Below are positions 36,320 to 47,951 of a DNA stretch of 64,000 bases, piece after piece. Location of the stretch: NCBI GenBank assembly GCA_030035585.1, contig CM057469.1, positions 113,190,650 through 113,254,649 of the forward strand, given 5' to 3'. Numbering within the stretch: the first letter of the stretch is position 1; each line of letters opens with the position of its first letter. The notes beneath the pieces are model-generated. The model was given only the letters and a program-made list of their open reading frames with translations. It did not search any database and was not told where the DNA came from. A program made the position numbers and the translations under genes. Source of the DNA: Dugong dugon. Lineage: Eukaryota > Chordata > Mammalia > Sirenia > Dugongidae.

Positions 36320-37352
36320 CGTTGTAATTAAATGAAGTTTACATTTCAAGTTAGTCTCCCACACAAAATTTTTTTTTTACATACATTGTTATGAGACCCC
36401 CAACCTCTCACCCCATTCTGCGACAGCACACTCCTCCCCTCCACCCCTGATTCCCCATGAACATTCAACCAGCTCCTAACTCTCTCTGCCTTCCCATCTC
36501 ACCTCTGGACAGAAGCTGACCCTTTGGTCTCTTGTATCTACTTGACTAAGAGGCACATTCTTCACAAGTATCACTTTATGTCCCACAGTCCAGTCCAATC
36601 CCTGTCTGAAGAGTTGGCCTCACAAATTTAGTTCTGGGGTGATAGAGAGACCAGGGGCCATGCTTTCCGGGGCACCTCCAGTCTCAGTCAGACCATTAAG
36701 TCTGGTCTTCTTACTAGAATTTGAGTTCTGCATCCCATCATTCTTCTGCTCCATCAGGGACCCTCTGTTGTGTTCCCTGTCAGGACATTCATCAGTAGTA
36801 GCTGGGCACCATCTAGTACTTCTGGTCTCAGGCTGATGAAGTCTCTGGTTTATGTGACCCATTCTGTCTCTTGGGCTAATACTTTCCTTGCATCTTTGGT
36901 GTTCTTCGTTCTCCCTTACTCCAAGTGGTTGGGACCAATTGATGCATCTTAGATGGCCACTTGCAAGCTTTTAAGACCCCAGATGCCACTCACCAAAGTA
37001 GGATGCAGAACATTTTCTTAATAAGCTTTGTTATGCCAATTGACATAGATGCCCCCTGAAAGCATGGTCCCCAGACCCCACATCCCTGCTACTCTGTCTC
37101 TCAAAGTATTTGATTGTATTGAGGAAACCTCTTCGCTTTGGTTTAGTCCAGTTGCGCTGGCTTCCCCTGTAGTGTGTGCTGTCCTTCCCTTCACCTAAGA
37201 TCATTCTTATCTACTATCTAGTTAGTGAATAATCCTCCCCCACCCTCCCCACCCCCGTAACCATCAAAGAATGTTTTCTTCTGTGTTTAAACCTTTTCTT
37301 GAGTCCTTATAATAGTGGTCTTACACAGTATTTGTCCTTCTGTGACTAACTA
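36320..37352 (-). other. L1-B 3' UTR with G-rich tract
   Basis: About 1 kb after the ORF2 stop. It contains the lineage box (plus strand GCATCTTAGATGGCCACTTG at about 36945-36964, followed by CAAGCTTTTAAGACCCC). A C-rich plus-strand stretch at 36427-36456 gives a G-rich polypurine run on the L1 sense strand, as is common in L1 3' UTRs. The open frames at 36620-36952 are in this UTR. Confidence 0.85.
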
Positions 37353-40300
37353 AATTCACTCAGCATAATAAGTTCCAGCTTCCACCAAGTTATACGATAT
37401 TTCACAGCTTCATCATTGTTCTTTATCATTGCATAATATTCCATTGTGTGGATATACCATAGTTTGTTTATCCATTCGTCCATTGATGGGCACTTTAGGT
37501 TGCTTCCGTCTTTTTGCTATTGTGAACAGTGCTGCGATGAACATAGGTGTGCATCTAATCGTGTGACGGATCTTGTTTCTCTAGGATATATTCCAAGGAG
37601 CAGAATAGCTGGATCAAATGGCACTTCTATTGCTAGCTTTTTAAGGAAGCACCAAATCAATTTCCACAGTGGTTGTACCATTTTACATTCCCACCAACTG
37701 TATAAGTGTTCCAGTCTCTCCACAACCTCTCCAGCATTCCTTATTTTGTGTTTTTTGGATTAATGCTAGCCTTGTTGAGGTGAGATGATATCTCATTGTA
37801 GTTTTGATCAGCATTTCTATAATGGCTAATGATCGTGAGAATTTCTTCATCTGGTTGTTAGCTGCCTGAATATCTTCTTTGGTGAAGTGCCTGTTCATAT
37901 CCTTTGCTCATTTTTTAATTGGGTTATTTATCTTTTTTGCTGTTGAGGTTTTGCAGTATCTTGTAGATTTTAGAGATTAAACACTCATCAGATTTGTGAT
38001 AGCCAAAATTTTTTTCCAAGTCTATAGGTCACCTTTTTACTCTTTTGGTGAAGTCTTTTGATGAGCATAAGTGTTTGATTTTTAGGAGCTCCCATTCATC
38101 TAGTCTCTCTTCTGGTGCTTGTAAATTGTTACTTATGGTTCATACTGTGTTTATGTCATGTATTGGGGCTCCTAGGGTTGCCCCTATCTTTTATTCCAGG
38201 ATCTTTACCGTTTTTGATTTTATATTTAAGTCTTTGGTCCATTTTGAGTTAGTTTTTGTACATGGTGTGAGATATGGGTCTTATTTCAGTTTTCTGCATA
38301 TAGATATCCAATTATGCCAGCACCATTTGTTAAAGAGACTGTCTTTTCCCCAATGAATGGACTTTGGGCCTTTGTCAAATATTAGCTGCTGATAGGTGGA
38401 AGAGCTTATACCTGGATTCTCAACTTTATTCCATTGGTCTATGTATCTGTTGTTGTACCAGTACCAGGCTGTCTTGACTACCGTGGCAGTATAATAGGTT
38501 CTAAAATCAGATAGCGTAAGGCCTCCCACTTTGTTCTTCTTCTTGAATAATGCTTTATTTATTCGGGGCCTCTTCCCTTTCCATATAAAGTTGGTGATTT
38601 TTTTCTCTATCTCATTAAGAAATGCTGGTGGAATTTGGATCGGGATTGCATTGTATCTGTAGATTGCTTTGGGTAGAATTGACATTTTCACTATGTTGAG
38701 TCTACCTATCCATGAGCAAGGTATATTTTTCCACTTACGCAGGTCTCTTTTAGTTTCTTGCAGTAGTGTCTTGTAGTTTTCTCTGTAAAGATCTTTTACA
38801 TCTCTGGTTAGATTTATTCCTAAGTATTTCATCTTCTTTGGGGCTATTGTAAATGGTATTGATTTGGTGATTTCCTCTTTGAGGTTCTCTTTGTTAGTGT
38901 AAAGCAATCCAATTGATTTTTGTATGTTTATCTTGTATCCTGAAACTTTGCTGAAATCTTCTATTAGTTCCAGTAGCTTTCTTGTGGATTCCCTGGGGTT
39001 TTCTGTGTATAAGATCATATCATCTGCAAATAGAGATTCTTTGACTTGTTCCCTACCTATTTAGGTGCGCTTTATTTCTTTTTCTAGCCTAACTGCTCTG
39101 ACTAGGACCTCCAGCACAATGTTGAATAATAGTGGTGATAAAGGGCATCTTTGTTTTATTCCTGTTCTCAAGGGGAATGCTTTCAAAGTCTCTCCATTTA
39201 GGAGGATGTTGGCTGTTGGTTTTGTATAAATGCTCTTAATTATATTGAGGAATTTCCCTTCTATTCTTATTTTGTTGAGAGTTTTTATCATGAATGGGTG
39301 TTGAACTTTGTCGAATGCCTTTTCTGCATTAATTGATAAGATCATGTGGTTCTTGTCTTTTGTTTTATTTTTGTGATGGATTATGTTGATTGTTTTTCTA
39401 ATGTTGACCATCCCTGCATACCTGGTATAAATCCCACTTGATCATGGTGAATTATTTTTTTGATATGTTGCTGAATTCTATTGGCTAAAATTTTGTTGAG
39501 GATTTTTGTGTCAATGTTCATGAGGGATATCTGTCTGTAATTTTCTTTTTTTGTGGTATCTTTACCTGGTTTTGGTATCAGGGTTATGCTGGCCTCATAG
39601 AATGAGTTTGGGAGTATTCCATCCTTTTCTATGCTCTGAAATACCTTTAGTAGAAGTGGTGTTATCTCTTCTCTGAAAGTTTGGTAGAATTCTCCAGTGA
39701 AGCCATACGGGCCAGGGCTTTTTTTGTTGGCAGATTTTAATAACGTTTTCAATGTCTTCTTTTGTTATGGGTTTATTTAGTTGTTCTACCTCTGTTTGTG
39801 TTAATTTAGGTAGGTAGAGAGTTTCTAGAAATTTGTCCATTTCCTCTAGGTTTTCAAATATGTCAGAGTACAATTTTTCATAGTAATCTGTTATGATTCT
39901 TTTAATTTCAGTTGGTTCTATTGGGATATTACCCATCTCATTTCTTATACAGTTTATCTGCTTCCTCTCCAGTTTTTCTTTTGTCCGTTTGGTCAATGGT
40001 TTATCAGTTTTGTTGATCTTTTCAAAGAACCAGCTTTTGGACTTGTTAACTCTTTCAATTGTTTTTCTATTCTCTATTTCATTTAATTCTTCTCTAATTC
40101 TTATTATTTCCTTCCTTCTGGCACCTGTAGGCTTCTTTTGCTGCTCTCTTTCTACTTGTTCCAGCTGTAGGGTTAATGCTTTGATTATAAGCCTTTCTTC
40201 TTTTTGGATGTGTGCATTTATTGCTATAAACTGACCTCTGAGCACTGCTTCTGCTGCGTCCCAGGGGTTCTGGTAGGATGGGTTTTCATTCTCATTTGAT

Positions 40301-41121
40301 TCTATGAATTTCTTTATTCCATCCTTAATTTCTTCTATAACCCAGTAGTTTTTGAGCAAGATGTTGTTCAGTTTCCATGTGTTTGAATTTTTTTTCCTTG
40401 CTTTTTGTGTTGTTGATTTCCAGTTTTATGGCTTTATGGTCAGAAAAGATGCTTTGTAATATTTCAATGTTTTTGATTTTGTTAAGGCTTGCTTTATGGC
40501 CTAATATATGGTCTATTCTGGAGAATCTTCCATGTGCATTGGAAAAAAAATATACTTGGCTGCTGTTGGGTGCAGTGTTCGGTATATGTCTATGAGATCA
40601 AGTTGGTTGATTGTAGCGTTTAGCTCTTCTGTGTCTTCGTTGAGCTTCTTTCTGGATGGTCTCTCCTTCACTGAAAGTGGTGTGTTGAAGTCTCCTACTA
40701 CTATTGTGGAGCTGTCTATCTCTCTCTTTAGAGCTGTTGGAGTTTGTTTTATGTATTTTGGAGCCCTGTTGTTGGGTGCATAAATATTTATTATAGCTAT
40801 GTCCTGGTGTATTCACCCTTTAATCATTATATAGTGCCCTTCCTTATCCTTTGCGGTGGATTTTACTTTAAAGTCTATTTTGTCAGAGATTAATATTGCC
40901 CCTCCTGCTCTTTTTTGAGTGTTGTTTGCTTGATATATTTTTTTCCATCCTTTGAGTTTTAGCCTGTTTGTGTCTTTAAGTCTAAGGTGTGTCTCTTGTA
41001 GGCAGCGTATAGATGGATCATGCTTTTCTATCCAATCTGCCACTCTATGTCTCTTTATTGGTGCATTAAGTCCATTTACATTCAGCGTAATTATTGATAG
41101 GTATGAGTTTAGTTCTGTCAT
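37353..41121 (-). pseudogene. L1-B ORF2 (endonuclease, RT, C-terminal domain), broken
   Basis: About 1256 codons, near family length. It starts at 41121 with ITLNVNGLNAPIKR (Asn14), and the catalytic Glu43 of CLQETH is intact. The first stop is TGA at 40813-40815 (codon 103, Trp in relatives). The same frame then continues past GDFNT to about 39750, where a frameshift splits the RT start ([16 protein letters not shown] at 39381-39752). The original frame returns at 39411. A TAA at 39061-39063 follows, then FADD at 39019-39030 (codons 698-701) is intact. A stop at 38281-38283 and frameshifts near 37900 and 37705 damage the C-terminus. The [11 protein letters not shown] zinc-knuckle-like segment is readable but cut by a frameshift. 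Inactive. Confidence 0.93.
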
Positions 41122-41585
41122 CCTGATATCTCTTTTTGTGTGTTGTTCACAGTTTCTTTGTTCTCCTCAATTTTCCGTGCTGAGTCGTTTTTTGTTATGT
41201 ATTTTTTTGTCATCTTTTTATTTGTCGTAGATTTTGTGTTTGCTGGGTCTTTATGTTTTTCTACATTTTTATTTTGATTTGTAGGATTGTTAGATTTCTT
41301 TGTGATTACCTTAATATTTACCCCTATTTTTCTTATACCAATCTTTTATTACTTTATATTGCCTTAACTTCCCCTCCATATAGAAAATCAATGTCTCCAT
41401 TTTTTAAGTCCCTCTTTTTTTGTTTTAAGATTACTCTTTTTTAAATATTGCTATCTGTTTCCCTATTTTCAATGTTTTTGCTCTGATGTATTTTCAAATC
41501 TGAGTCAATATCTGGTTGCTCTGTCTTGTGTTCTAGTCTTGCATTGTTAGCTGGTGTTATTGAGTATCTAATCATAGGACTCCCT
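41122..41585 (-). other. L1-B inter-ORF spacer
   Basis: 464 bp between ORF1 and ORF2, T-rich on the plus strand. No domain-bearing frame. Confidence 0.7.
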
Positions 41586-42520
41586 TTAGTATTTCTTCTG
41601 TTTATCTAAAAATGCCCTAATTTTGCCATCATATTTGAGAGATAGTTTTGCTGGATATGTAATTCTTGGCTGACAGTTATTTTCCTTCAAGGTTTTAAAT
41701 ATGTCATCCCGTTGCCTTCTAGCCTGCATGGTTTCTGCTGAGTAGTCAGAACTTATTCTAATTGACTCTCCTTTGTAGATGAGTTTTCTTTTATCCCTAG
41801 CTGCTCTTAAAATTCTCTGTTTATCTTTGGTTTTGGTAAGTTTGATTTTAATATGTCTTCGTGACTTTCTTTTGGGATCTACCATATGTGGTGTTTGATG
41901 AGCTTCTTGGATAGATATCTTTTCATCTTTCATGATATCAAGGAAGTTTTCTGTCAACAAATCTTCAACAATTTTCTCTGTATTTTCTGTTATCCCCCCG
42001 TGTTCTGGTACTCCAATCACTCATAGGTTATTTCTCTTGATAGAGCCCCACATGACTCTTAGAGTTTCTTCATTCTTTTTAATTCTTTTATCTGATTTTT
42101 CCTCAAATAAATTGGCATCAAGAGCTTTATCTTCAATGTCACTAATTCTAACTTCTACTGCCTCAGTTCTACTGAGTTGTCTAATTCTGAAATTTTACTG
42201 TTAATCTTCTGGATTTCTGATTGCTGTCTCTCTGTGGATTCTTGCAGCCTATTAAATTTGGCATTATGTTCTTGAATAACTTTTTTAAGTTCCACAACTA
42301 CTGGGTCTGTATGTTCCCTGGATGTTTCTACATTATGACGAATTTTCTTTCTTATTTCCAGAAAAGTTCTGTATATTAATCTTTTGTATTCTGCCTCTGG
42401 TAATTCCAAGAAGTTCTCTTCCTCCAGAGAATTTATTGATTCTTTATTTTGGGAGTTTGCTGAAGCCATCATGGACTGCCTCTTTATTTGACTTGATATT
42501 GACTGTTGTCTCCAAGCCAT
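41586..42520 (-). pseudogene. L1-B ORF1 (RNA-binding chaperone), frameshifted
   Basis: Starts at 42520. The N-terminal half (42155-42520, 121 codons) has the acidic/Gln-rich coiled coil (RQQSEIQKINSKISELDNS). A frameshift between about 42030 and 42160 separates it from the RRM/CTD half (41586-42020: IGVPEHG near its start, RRHIKIKLTKTKDKQRILRA, QARRQRDDI). The end is shorter than L1-A. After DKQ the remaining EEILKGVL tail is in another frame, implying a small deletion of about a dozen residues. Confidence 0.9.
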
Positions 42521-43853
42521 TAATAATTTATTATAATTTTATTTTGTATTTGCTTAGTGAGACCTAGCTTTTTATTTTGTTTTGTTTTGGTATGTCCAAA
42601 TAGGCTACTTGTGTGCACTAATTTGATTTTTGACACCTTTGGATCTCTAACATCCTGTCACCAGGTAGTTAGTTCTGTAACTAAGAATGTGCACACAGGA
42701 GTCCATTAAAGTTTTCTATATGGGTTCAGCTTGTATGTTCAGGAAGTTGGTCACCAAGTGTGTGATACAGGCTCTCACCCCCAGTCCTAGAGAGTCATGG
42801 GTGATTGGTGGAGGCACTGGACTCTGGCTGTGGTAGGGGATCATGTACTGAGCCAGGCAGGGGGCTGAATGCTGGCCCTGAGAGTCTAAAAAGAAAGGGT
42901 GTCCATATTCTCTAGGGTGAGTAGGTAGGTGAGTTTTGCAGCCAGACTGTGAGCCCCCAACTCTGTTGGCTGTAAAGACTTGAGGGCACCACTTTTTCTT
43001 GGACTCCTGTAGCAGGTGACTAGGCGCTTTGGGTGCTACCACCAGTCCCCAAGCCCCTGCTGCAGATCAATAAAAGTGCCTACTTAAGGGGCAGGGCTGT
43101 TTTGAGGGTCACAAATCTGCCAGCTCACAGCTGAAGCAGTTGAAATTAAACTTCAGATGTTTGCCCTGTTGTACTGTGGCAGTGAGGACTAATGCTGTTG
43201 AGATGGGTCCCCACAAGTCTATAACAGGAGTGTAAGGCACTCAGAGTCTGCGGACCCCTGATACCTGTGCCCAGCAAAGGAGCTGTGCTGACCCTGTGTT
43301 CCTGGCCTAGGGGAGCCAGCAGGTTATTTGTTCCTTCTCCAAGGCCAGGAGAATGGTTCAGGGCGTCTTTTGGGATCTACTTCCGGCCCAGCAGACTCCC
43401 AGTGCAGAGCACGGAGGGAGGAGGTAAAAGGGAAAGAGGTTTTTCCCAAATGCACTTTTTTTTTTTTAATCCCCACAAAAGGGTGCATGCATGTACTTCT
43501 CTTAGCCTCTTGGGAGCTGCTCTTCACTGGTTCGGAGTGTCCAAGCAGAATCTCTGCTGGGGGGTCTCTCTCAATGCGGAAACCGCTTCCTGAGCACGCA
43601 CAGCACAGCTGTTTGCTTGCTTCACCATGTACCCTCGTGGCTGTGGCGCTGTGGTTTTTCCACTGAGACTCTGGCCCTCCTTACCTCTTCCAAATGGTCT
43701 CCCTCTCCCATATCACTCAGACAGATTTCACAACCTTGCCTCATTCAGGGCTCCCAGATATTCACATAGAATCCAATCACTTGTTTTTCCAGGTCTTTGT
43801 TGTAAGAGGGATATAGGAAGCATATAACTACTCTGCATGTTGACCACACCTCC
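42521..43853 (-). promoter_or_regulatory. L1-B 5' UTR / promoter region
   Basis: 1.33 kb, GC-richer than the surroundings, beginning AGGAGGTGTGGTCAACATGC on the L1 sense strand. Near the start the sequence is GTCAACATGCAG, not the CAAGATGGC YY1 site seen in L1-A. Several plus-strand open frames here (43267-43827) follow from composition and are not genes. Confidence 0.75.
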
Positions 43854-43865
43854 TCTTTTTATTCT
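43854..43865. repeat. Target-site duplication of L1-B, right copy
   Basis: TCTTTTTATTCT, identical to 36282-36293. Confidence 0.9.
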
Positions 43866-44415
43866 TCTTAAGGGTGCATTTTGAAGAATATTTGTTTTCA
43901 ATTTTAGGTTAGTCTAATTGGCAGTCTTTTTCTTTAAGGTTAGTGGGTATGGTTTATTGGGTATGGTTTAATGAAGTTTTGCCTATGCTAATGATAGATA
44001 GGTATTCTCCTATGTTATTGTGTATCAGCTTTATTTTTACATTTCATATTTAAATGTCTAATTTAGTTGGAATTCACTTTGGGATATGATTGAGGTAGGG
44101 TTAAAATTCTGGGTTTGTTTTGTCCCCCCACATTATAATCCAAATCATCCAGAATCATTATTGAAAATACAGTCCCTTCCCCAATGCTTCTATCATGCCA
44201 CCTCTGTCATAATTTTTGTCTCCATGAATAAGTCTGTTCTCAAAGTGGCTATTTTGTTTTATTGGTTTATACGGCCATCTTTGTGCCAATACCACAATGT
44301 CTTAATTGCTCTGCCTTTCAAAGTCCTGGTATTCATTATTGTAAATTCTTCAATTTTGTTTTTCTCCAAAAAATATCTTGGCCATTCTTGGGATTTTGCA
44401 TTCCATTTAAATATT

Positions 44416-44617
44416 GTTGTTGTTGTTAACTGTTGTCAAGTCAGCCCCTGCCTCATGGTGACCTCATATGTTAAAGAGTAGAACTGCTCCATAGGGTTTT
44501 CTTGATTGTTTTCTTTACAGAAGCAAATTGTCACTCCTTTCTTTTGCAAAGTTACTGGGTAGATACTAACTGCCAACTTTTGGGGGAACAAACAGCTGGC
44601 TCCACCCAAGCTCTTTT
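44416..44617 (-). mobile_element. AfroSINE (AAC-tailed subfamily)
   Basis: Reverse copy beginning with GTTGTTGTTGTTAACTGTTG and the variant CAGCCCCTGCCTCATGGTGA. The head is degenerate. Exact 11-bp duplication ATTTAAATATT at 44405-44415 and 44618-44628. Confidence 0.93.
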
Positions 44618-46715
44618 ATTTAAATATTAGAATTACTTTATTATTTCTACAACAGTAAAAAACAAGCAATCAAACACCAATAACAGAATTTTGCTGAGGT
44701 TTTGATTAGGATCACACTGAATATAAATCAATTTGGAAATAATCAATACTATACAATATTGAGTTATACAATTTATGAACGTACTATATCCTTCCATTTA
44801 TTTAGGTACTCTTTAATTTATCTCAATAGTGCCTTTTTTGGGGGGGAGTTAGAAATGTCATGTGTTAAATTTAGCTATTTGAATTGTTGATGCTACTGTA
44901 AACGGAATTGAAGTTTAAATTTCATAATCTAATTAATTGATTATGATAATCTCATTAAATTTAGTTTTTAAATCTACTACTGTTATCTAGATTTTTCTTA
45001 ATTGTATGTGTATATAATCATCTTATCTGCACATAATGACAGTTTTATTATTTCTTTTCCAACGCTTATACCTTTTATTTCTTTTCCTGCATTTTTACAT
45101 TAGCTAAAATTTCCAATATAATATTGAATGGAAATAGTAACAGCCAACTTCCTTGTCTCTTTGCTGATCTCAGTTGAAATCTTTTAATACTGCTTGTTGT
45201 TTTATTTGTAGATAGTCTTCATCATATTAAGGATCTTCCCTTCTATTCTTAGTTTATTAAGGATTTTAGATTGACTGGATTAGTTTCTAAGAATTTTGTT
45301 TAAATTTGTGTATAATTTTAACAGAATTTTTTTAATGCATCTTCTTAAATAATCTTATGAATTTTCTCTTTCATTCTGTGAATGTGGTAAAGCACACTGA
45401 TTGCTATTTAAATCTTGAACACATCTTGAATCAAAGATACTTTTTTGTATATTCCAAGATTTGACATGTATATGTGTTTTCCATCTGTGGTTAATACAGA
45501 AATTAGCCTTTAATTTCCCTTTTTGGTTATGCCAACGTCAAGTTCTAGCATCAGTGTTGTGTTGAATTTATAAAAACATTTGTAAAGTATTTCCTCCATT
45601 TTTTTTTTTCCAATAGAAGAATTGATATTTATTTGCAATTGTATCTTTCCTAATGTTTGGAATTCAGGGATCATATAGAACTTGAATTTTCTGTTTGGGA
45701 GTTTTTCTAGACATAGATTCCTTTTCTCAAGTGAGTATAGACTTATAAGGATTTTTTTCCCCTGGTATCAATGTTGATATGTAATGTCTATTTATTGAAA
45801 TTTTTAGATTTACTAATGTACTTCATAATATCCCCTTGCTAGCTTTTAAATATTTGTAGAATTTGTAGTAATGTAACCTTTATTTGCTTCTGATATTGGG
45901 TATTTGTGCTATCTCTTTTGTTCTAGATTGCTCTTACCAGGGGTTTATCAATTATATTTGTCTTTTCAAAGTACTATTATTTTACTTTGCTGATCTTGTA
46001 TACATTTATTTTCAATTAATTTTTGCTCTGATTTTTATTATTTGCTTTCCTCTATTTACTTTGTATTTAATTTGAAATTCTTCTTCTGAAGTATTGAAAT
46101 GATGTTTATTTATTTTTCAGTCGATCTTCTTTCGAAATATGACCATTTAAGACTTTAAATTTTCTTCTGAGCATTACTTTAGCTGTGTGCCACCCATTTT
46201 GATATGTAGTATTTCCGTTAACAAATAATTCAAAATACTTTCTAATTCTTCTGAGGATATTCACAGTTTTATATGATTCAACCTTAAAAGTGTATTGTTC
46301 AAATTCCAAAAGCGAGGGTTTTCTTATCTTTTTGTTATTGATTTCTAGGTTAATCCTACTGTGGTCAGAGGTCATGCTCTAAATAATTTTAATTTTTTGA
46401 AATTTATTGAGACTTGTTATATGGCCCAGCATTCAGTCAATTTTGGTAAATGCTCAATTTTAGTAAATGTACTATGTACGTTGGAAAAGAGTGATATTCC
46501 TCAGTTTTGGGAGAATTTTCTTTCTCTCTCTCTATATATATATAAAATATCTCAGTCAATTAGGGTACATTTCTTAAACAAGTAGTTCAAATCTTCTATC
46601 TTTCCTAATTTTGTTTTCTTGCTCTATTAGTTACTGAGTCAAGTTTGATAAAATATTTCACTGAGATTGTGACTTCTTCTGATTTTTCTTTTAATTATGT
46701 TGGTTTTGTATTAAT

Positions 46716-47951
46716 CAGGCAGTACTTGCTTTGCAGGATTGTAAAACTATCCACGCAAGCTGAAACCACCCAAAACAATCTTAACAGTCAAAGATAAAAA
46801 TGATGATCGTTTTACAGCCTTTAAAACTTTTTGTCAAAATATTAAAACCCTCTCACTCTCAATTATAAATGTATAAGGGAATGAAGAAAATAGTAACACT
46901 AATATTTATTTAATGCACTATAATTTAAAACAATAGAAAGGTTACAGATTAAATGTTTTATTTCTTTGTAAGAAACTTATCAAGAGTAGTTTGAACAGTG
47001 CTTACCTTCTTCTCATTGCATACAACATAGGGCGAGCATCTTTCCTTTGCCTTGGTGAATTGTCATACTTCTTTTTAAGTCTAAATCAGTTTCCAAAAAT
47101 TATCCTTTGGACTTTTAACGTATTAGAACGTTTCCAAGATTTCCATTAATGTGAAGTTTTTTTCCAGCACCATCTCCTCTGGGATACCTTCATCCTTCGT
47201 GTCTTGAACTCTTTCTTCATTTGTGTTCACGAGTTTGCCTTCACTAAGTTCCTTTGGCTGAATATCTAGACTCAAACAGCAGCAGTGTCAATGATTCCGT
47301 AGTCAGCTATTTTTTTCTTAAAACTCCACTTATGCTCCATTCAAATTTCACCTCCAGTGTGATCACTTTCTGTTTCTTTGTTGTACTTTCATCCTTGTTG
47401 GCCAATTTCCTCCATCGATGATTTATTTTTGTAAAATGTCACAGTGGTTTATCACTGGGGGACAAGGAGGCAACACAGCAACACACTTTACTGTCAGTTC
47501 ATAAATTGAAAACAGATGCACAGTGACCAACCATCAGCAGACGTTGAAAGAAGTGTTGCGATGTGTCACTGATCGTGATGTGCATGTTATTTAAGAAATG
47601 AAATGATCTGGACTAAAGAGATACATAGGCAAAGTCTGTACTTTATGTAGTTACTCACAGTTATCATACTGTGGTAATGAAAATTGGAACCATTACGTTC
47701 AGAGTTGTTGTTGTTATGTGCCATCAAGTCAGTTCTGACTCATAGCGATCCTATAGCACAGAGTAGAACTACCCCATACGGTTTCCAGGAAGTGGCTGGT
47801 GGATTCAAACTGCTGGCCTTTTGGTTAGCAGTCCGGTACTTAACCACTGTGCCACCAGGGCTCCCTAAGTTGAGGGAAGTGGTGTTAATTAACTAAGCTG
47901 TGGTACTTGAAACTTACACATATCAAAGCCATGCAAAATAAGGACTGTCTG
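46716..47951 (-). mobile_element. Tigger-like (pogo/Tc1-mariner) DNA transposon, internally deleted
   Basis: Terminal inverted repeats of about 25 bp: left CAGGCAGTACTTGCTTTGCA, right (reverse complement) CAGACAGTCCTTATTTTGCA. On the minus strand around 47390-47420 the frame reads KKQKVITLEVKFE, the start of the helix-turn-helix region of Tigger transposases. Soon after, near 47290, sequence resembling the acidic C-terminal tail follows. The catalytic core is therefore absent, giving a non-autonomous, deleted copy. An AfroSINE is nested at 47704-47864. It splits the ancient L1 cleanly. A TA duplication is not clearly preserved. Confidence 0.75.
47704..47864 (-). mobile_element. AfroSINE (nested in Tigger-like element)
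   Basis: Reverse copy: GTTGTTGTTATGTGCCATCA tail, head TTAACCACTGTGCCACCAGG, near consensus. Confidence 0.95.

Larger units (their letters stand above)
36294..43853 (-). mobile_element. L1-B: full-length LINE-1, nested in an older L1
   Basis: A complete 7.56-kb minus-strand L1 bounded by an exact 12-bp duplication. 5' UTR 42521-43853, ORF1 41586-42520, spacer 41122-41585, ORF2 about 37353-41121, 3' UTR 36320-37352 and an A-rich tail (T-rich on the plus strand, 36294-36320). It is longer than human L1 (6 kb) mainly through the UTRs. Both ORFs are broken by a few stops and frameshifts. It is about 80% similar to L1-A by eye in ORF2, but the 5' UTR is different. Confidence 0.95.

Noticed and set aside
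37446-38356. Plus-strand open frames of about 100 codons
   Set aside because: Antisense to the L1-B ORF2 C-terminal region, whose protein features are on the minus strand.
43267-43827. Cluster of 66-112-codon plus-strand frames in GC-richer DNA
   Set aside because: They sit antisense in the L1-B 5' UTR; no conserved domain or splice context.
46106-46375. 89-codon minus-strand frame considered as a gene
   Set aside because: Matches the L1 ORF2 linker/RT entry region and is a remnant of the ancient L1.
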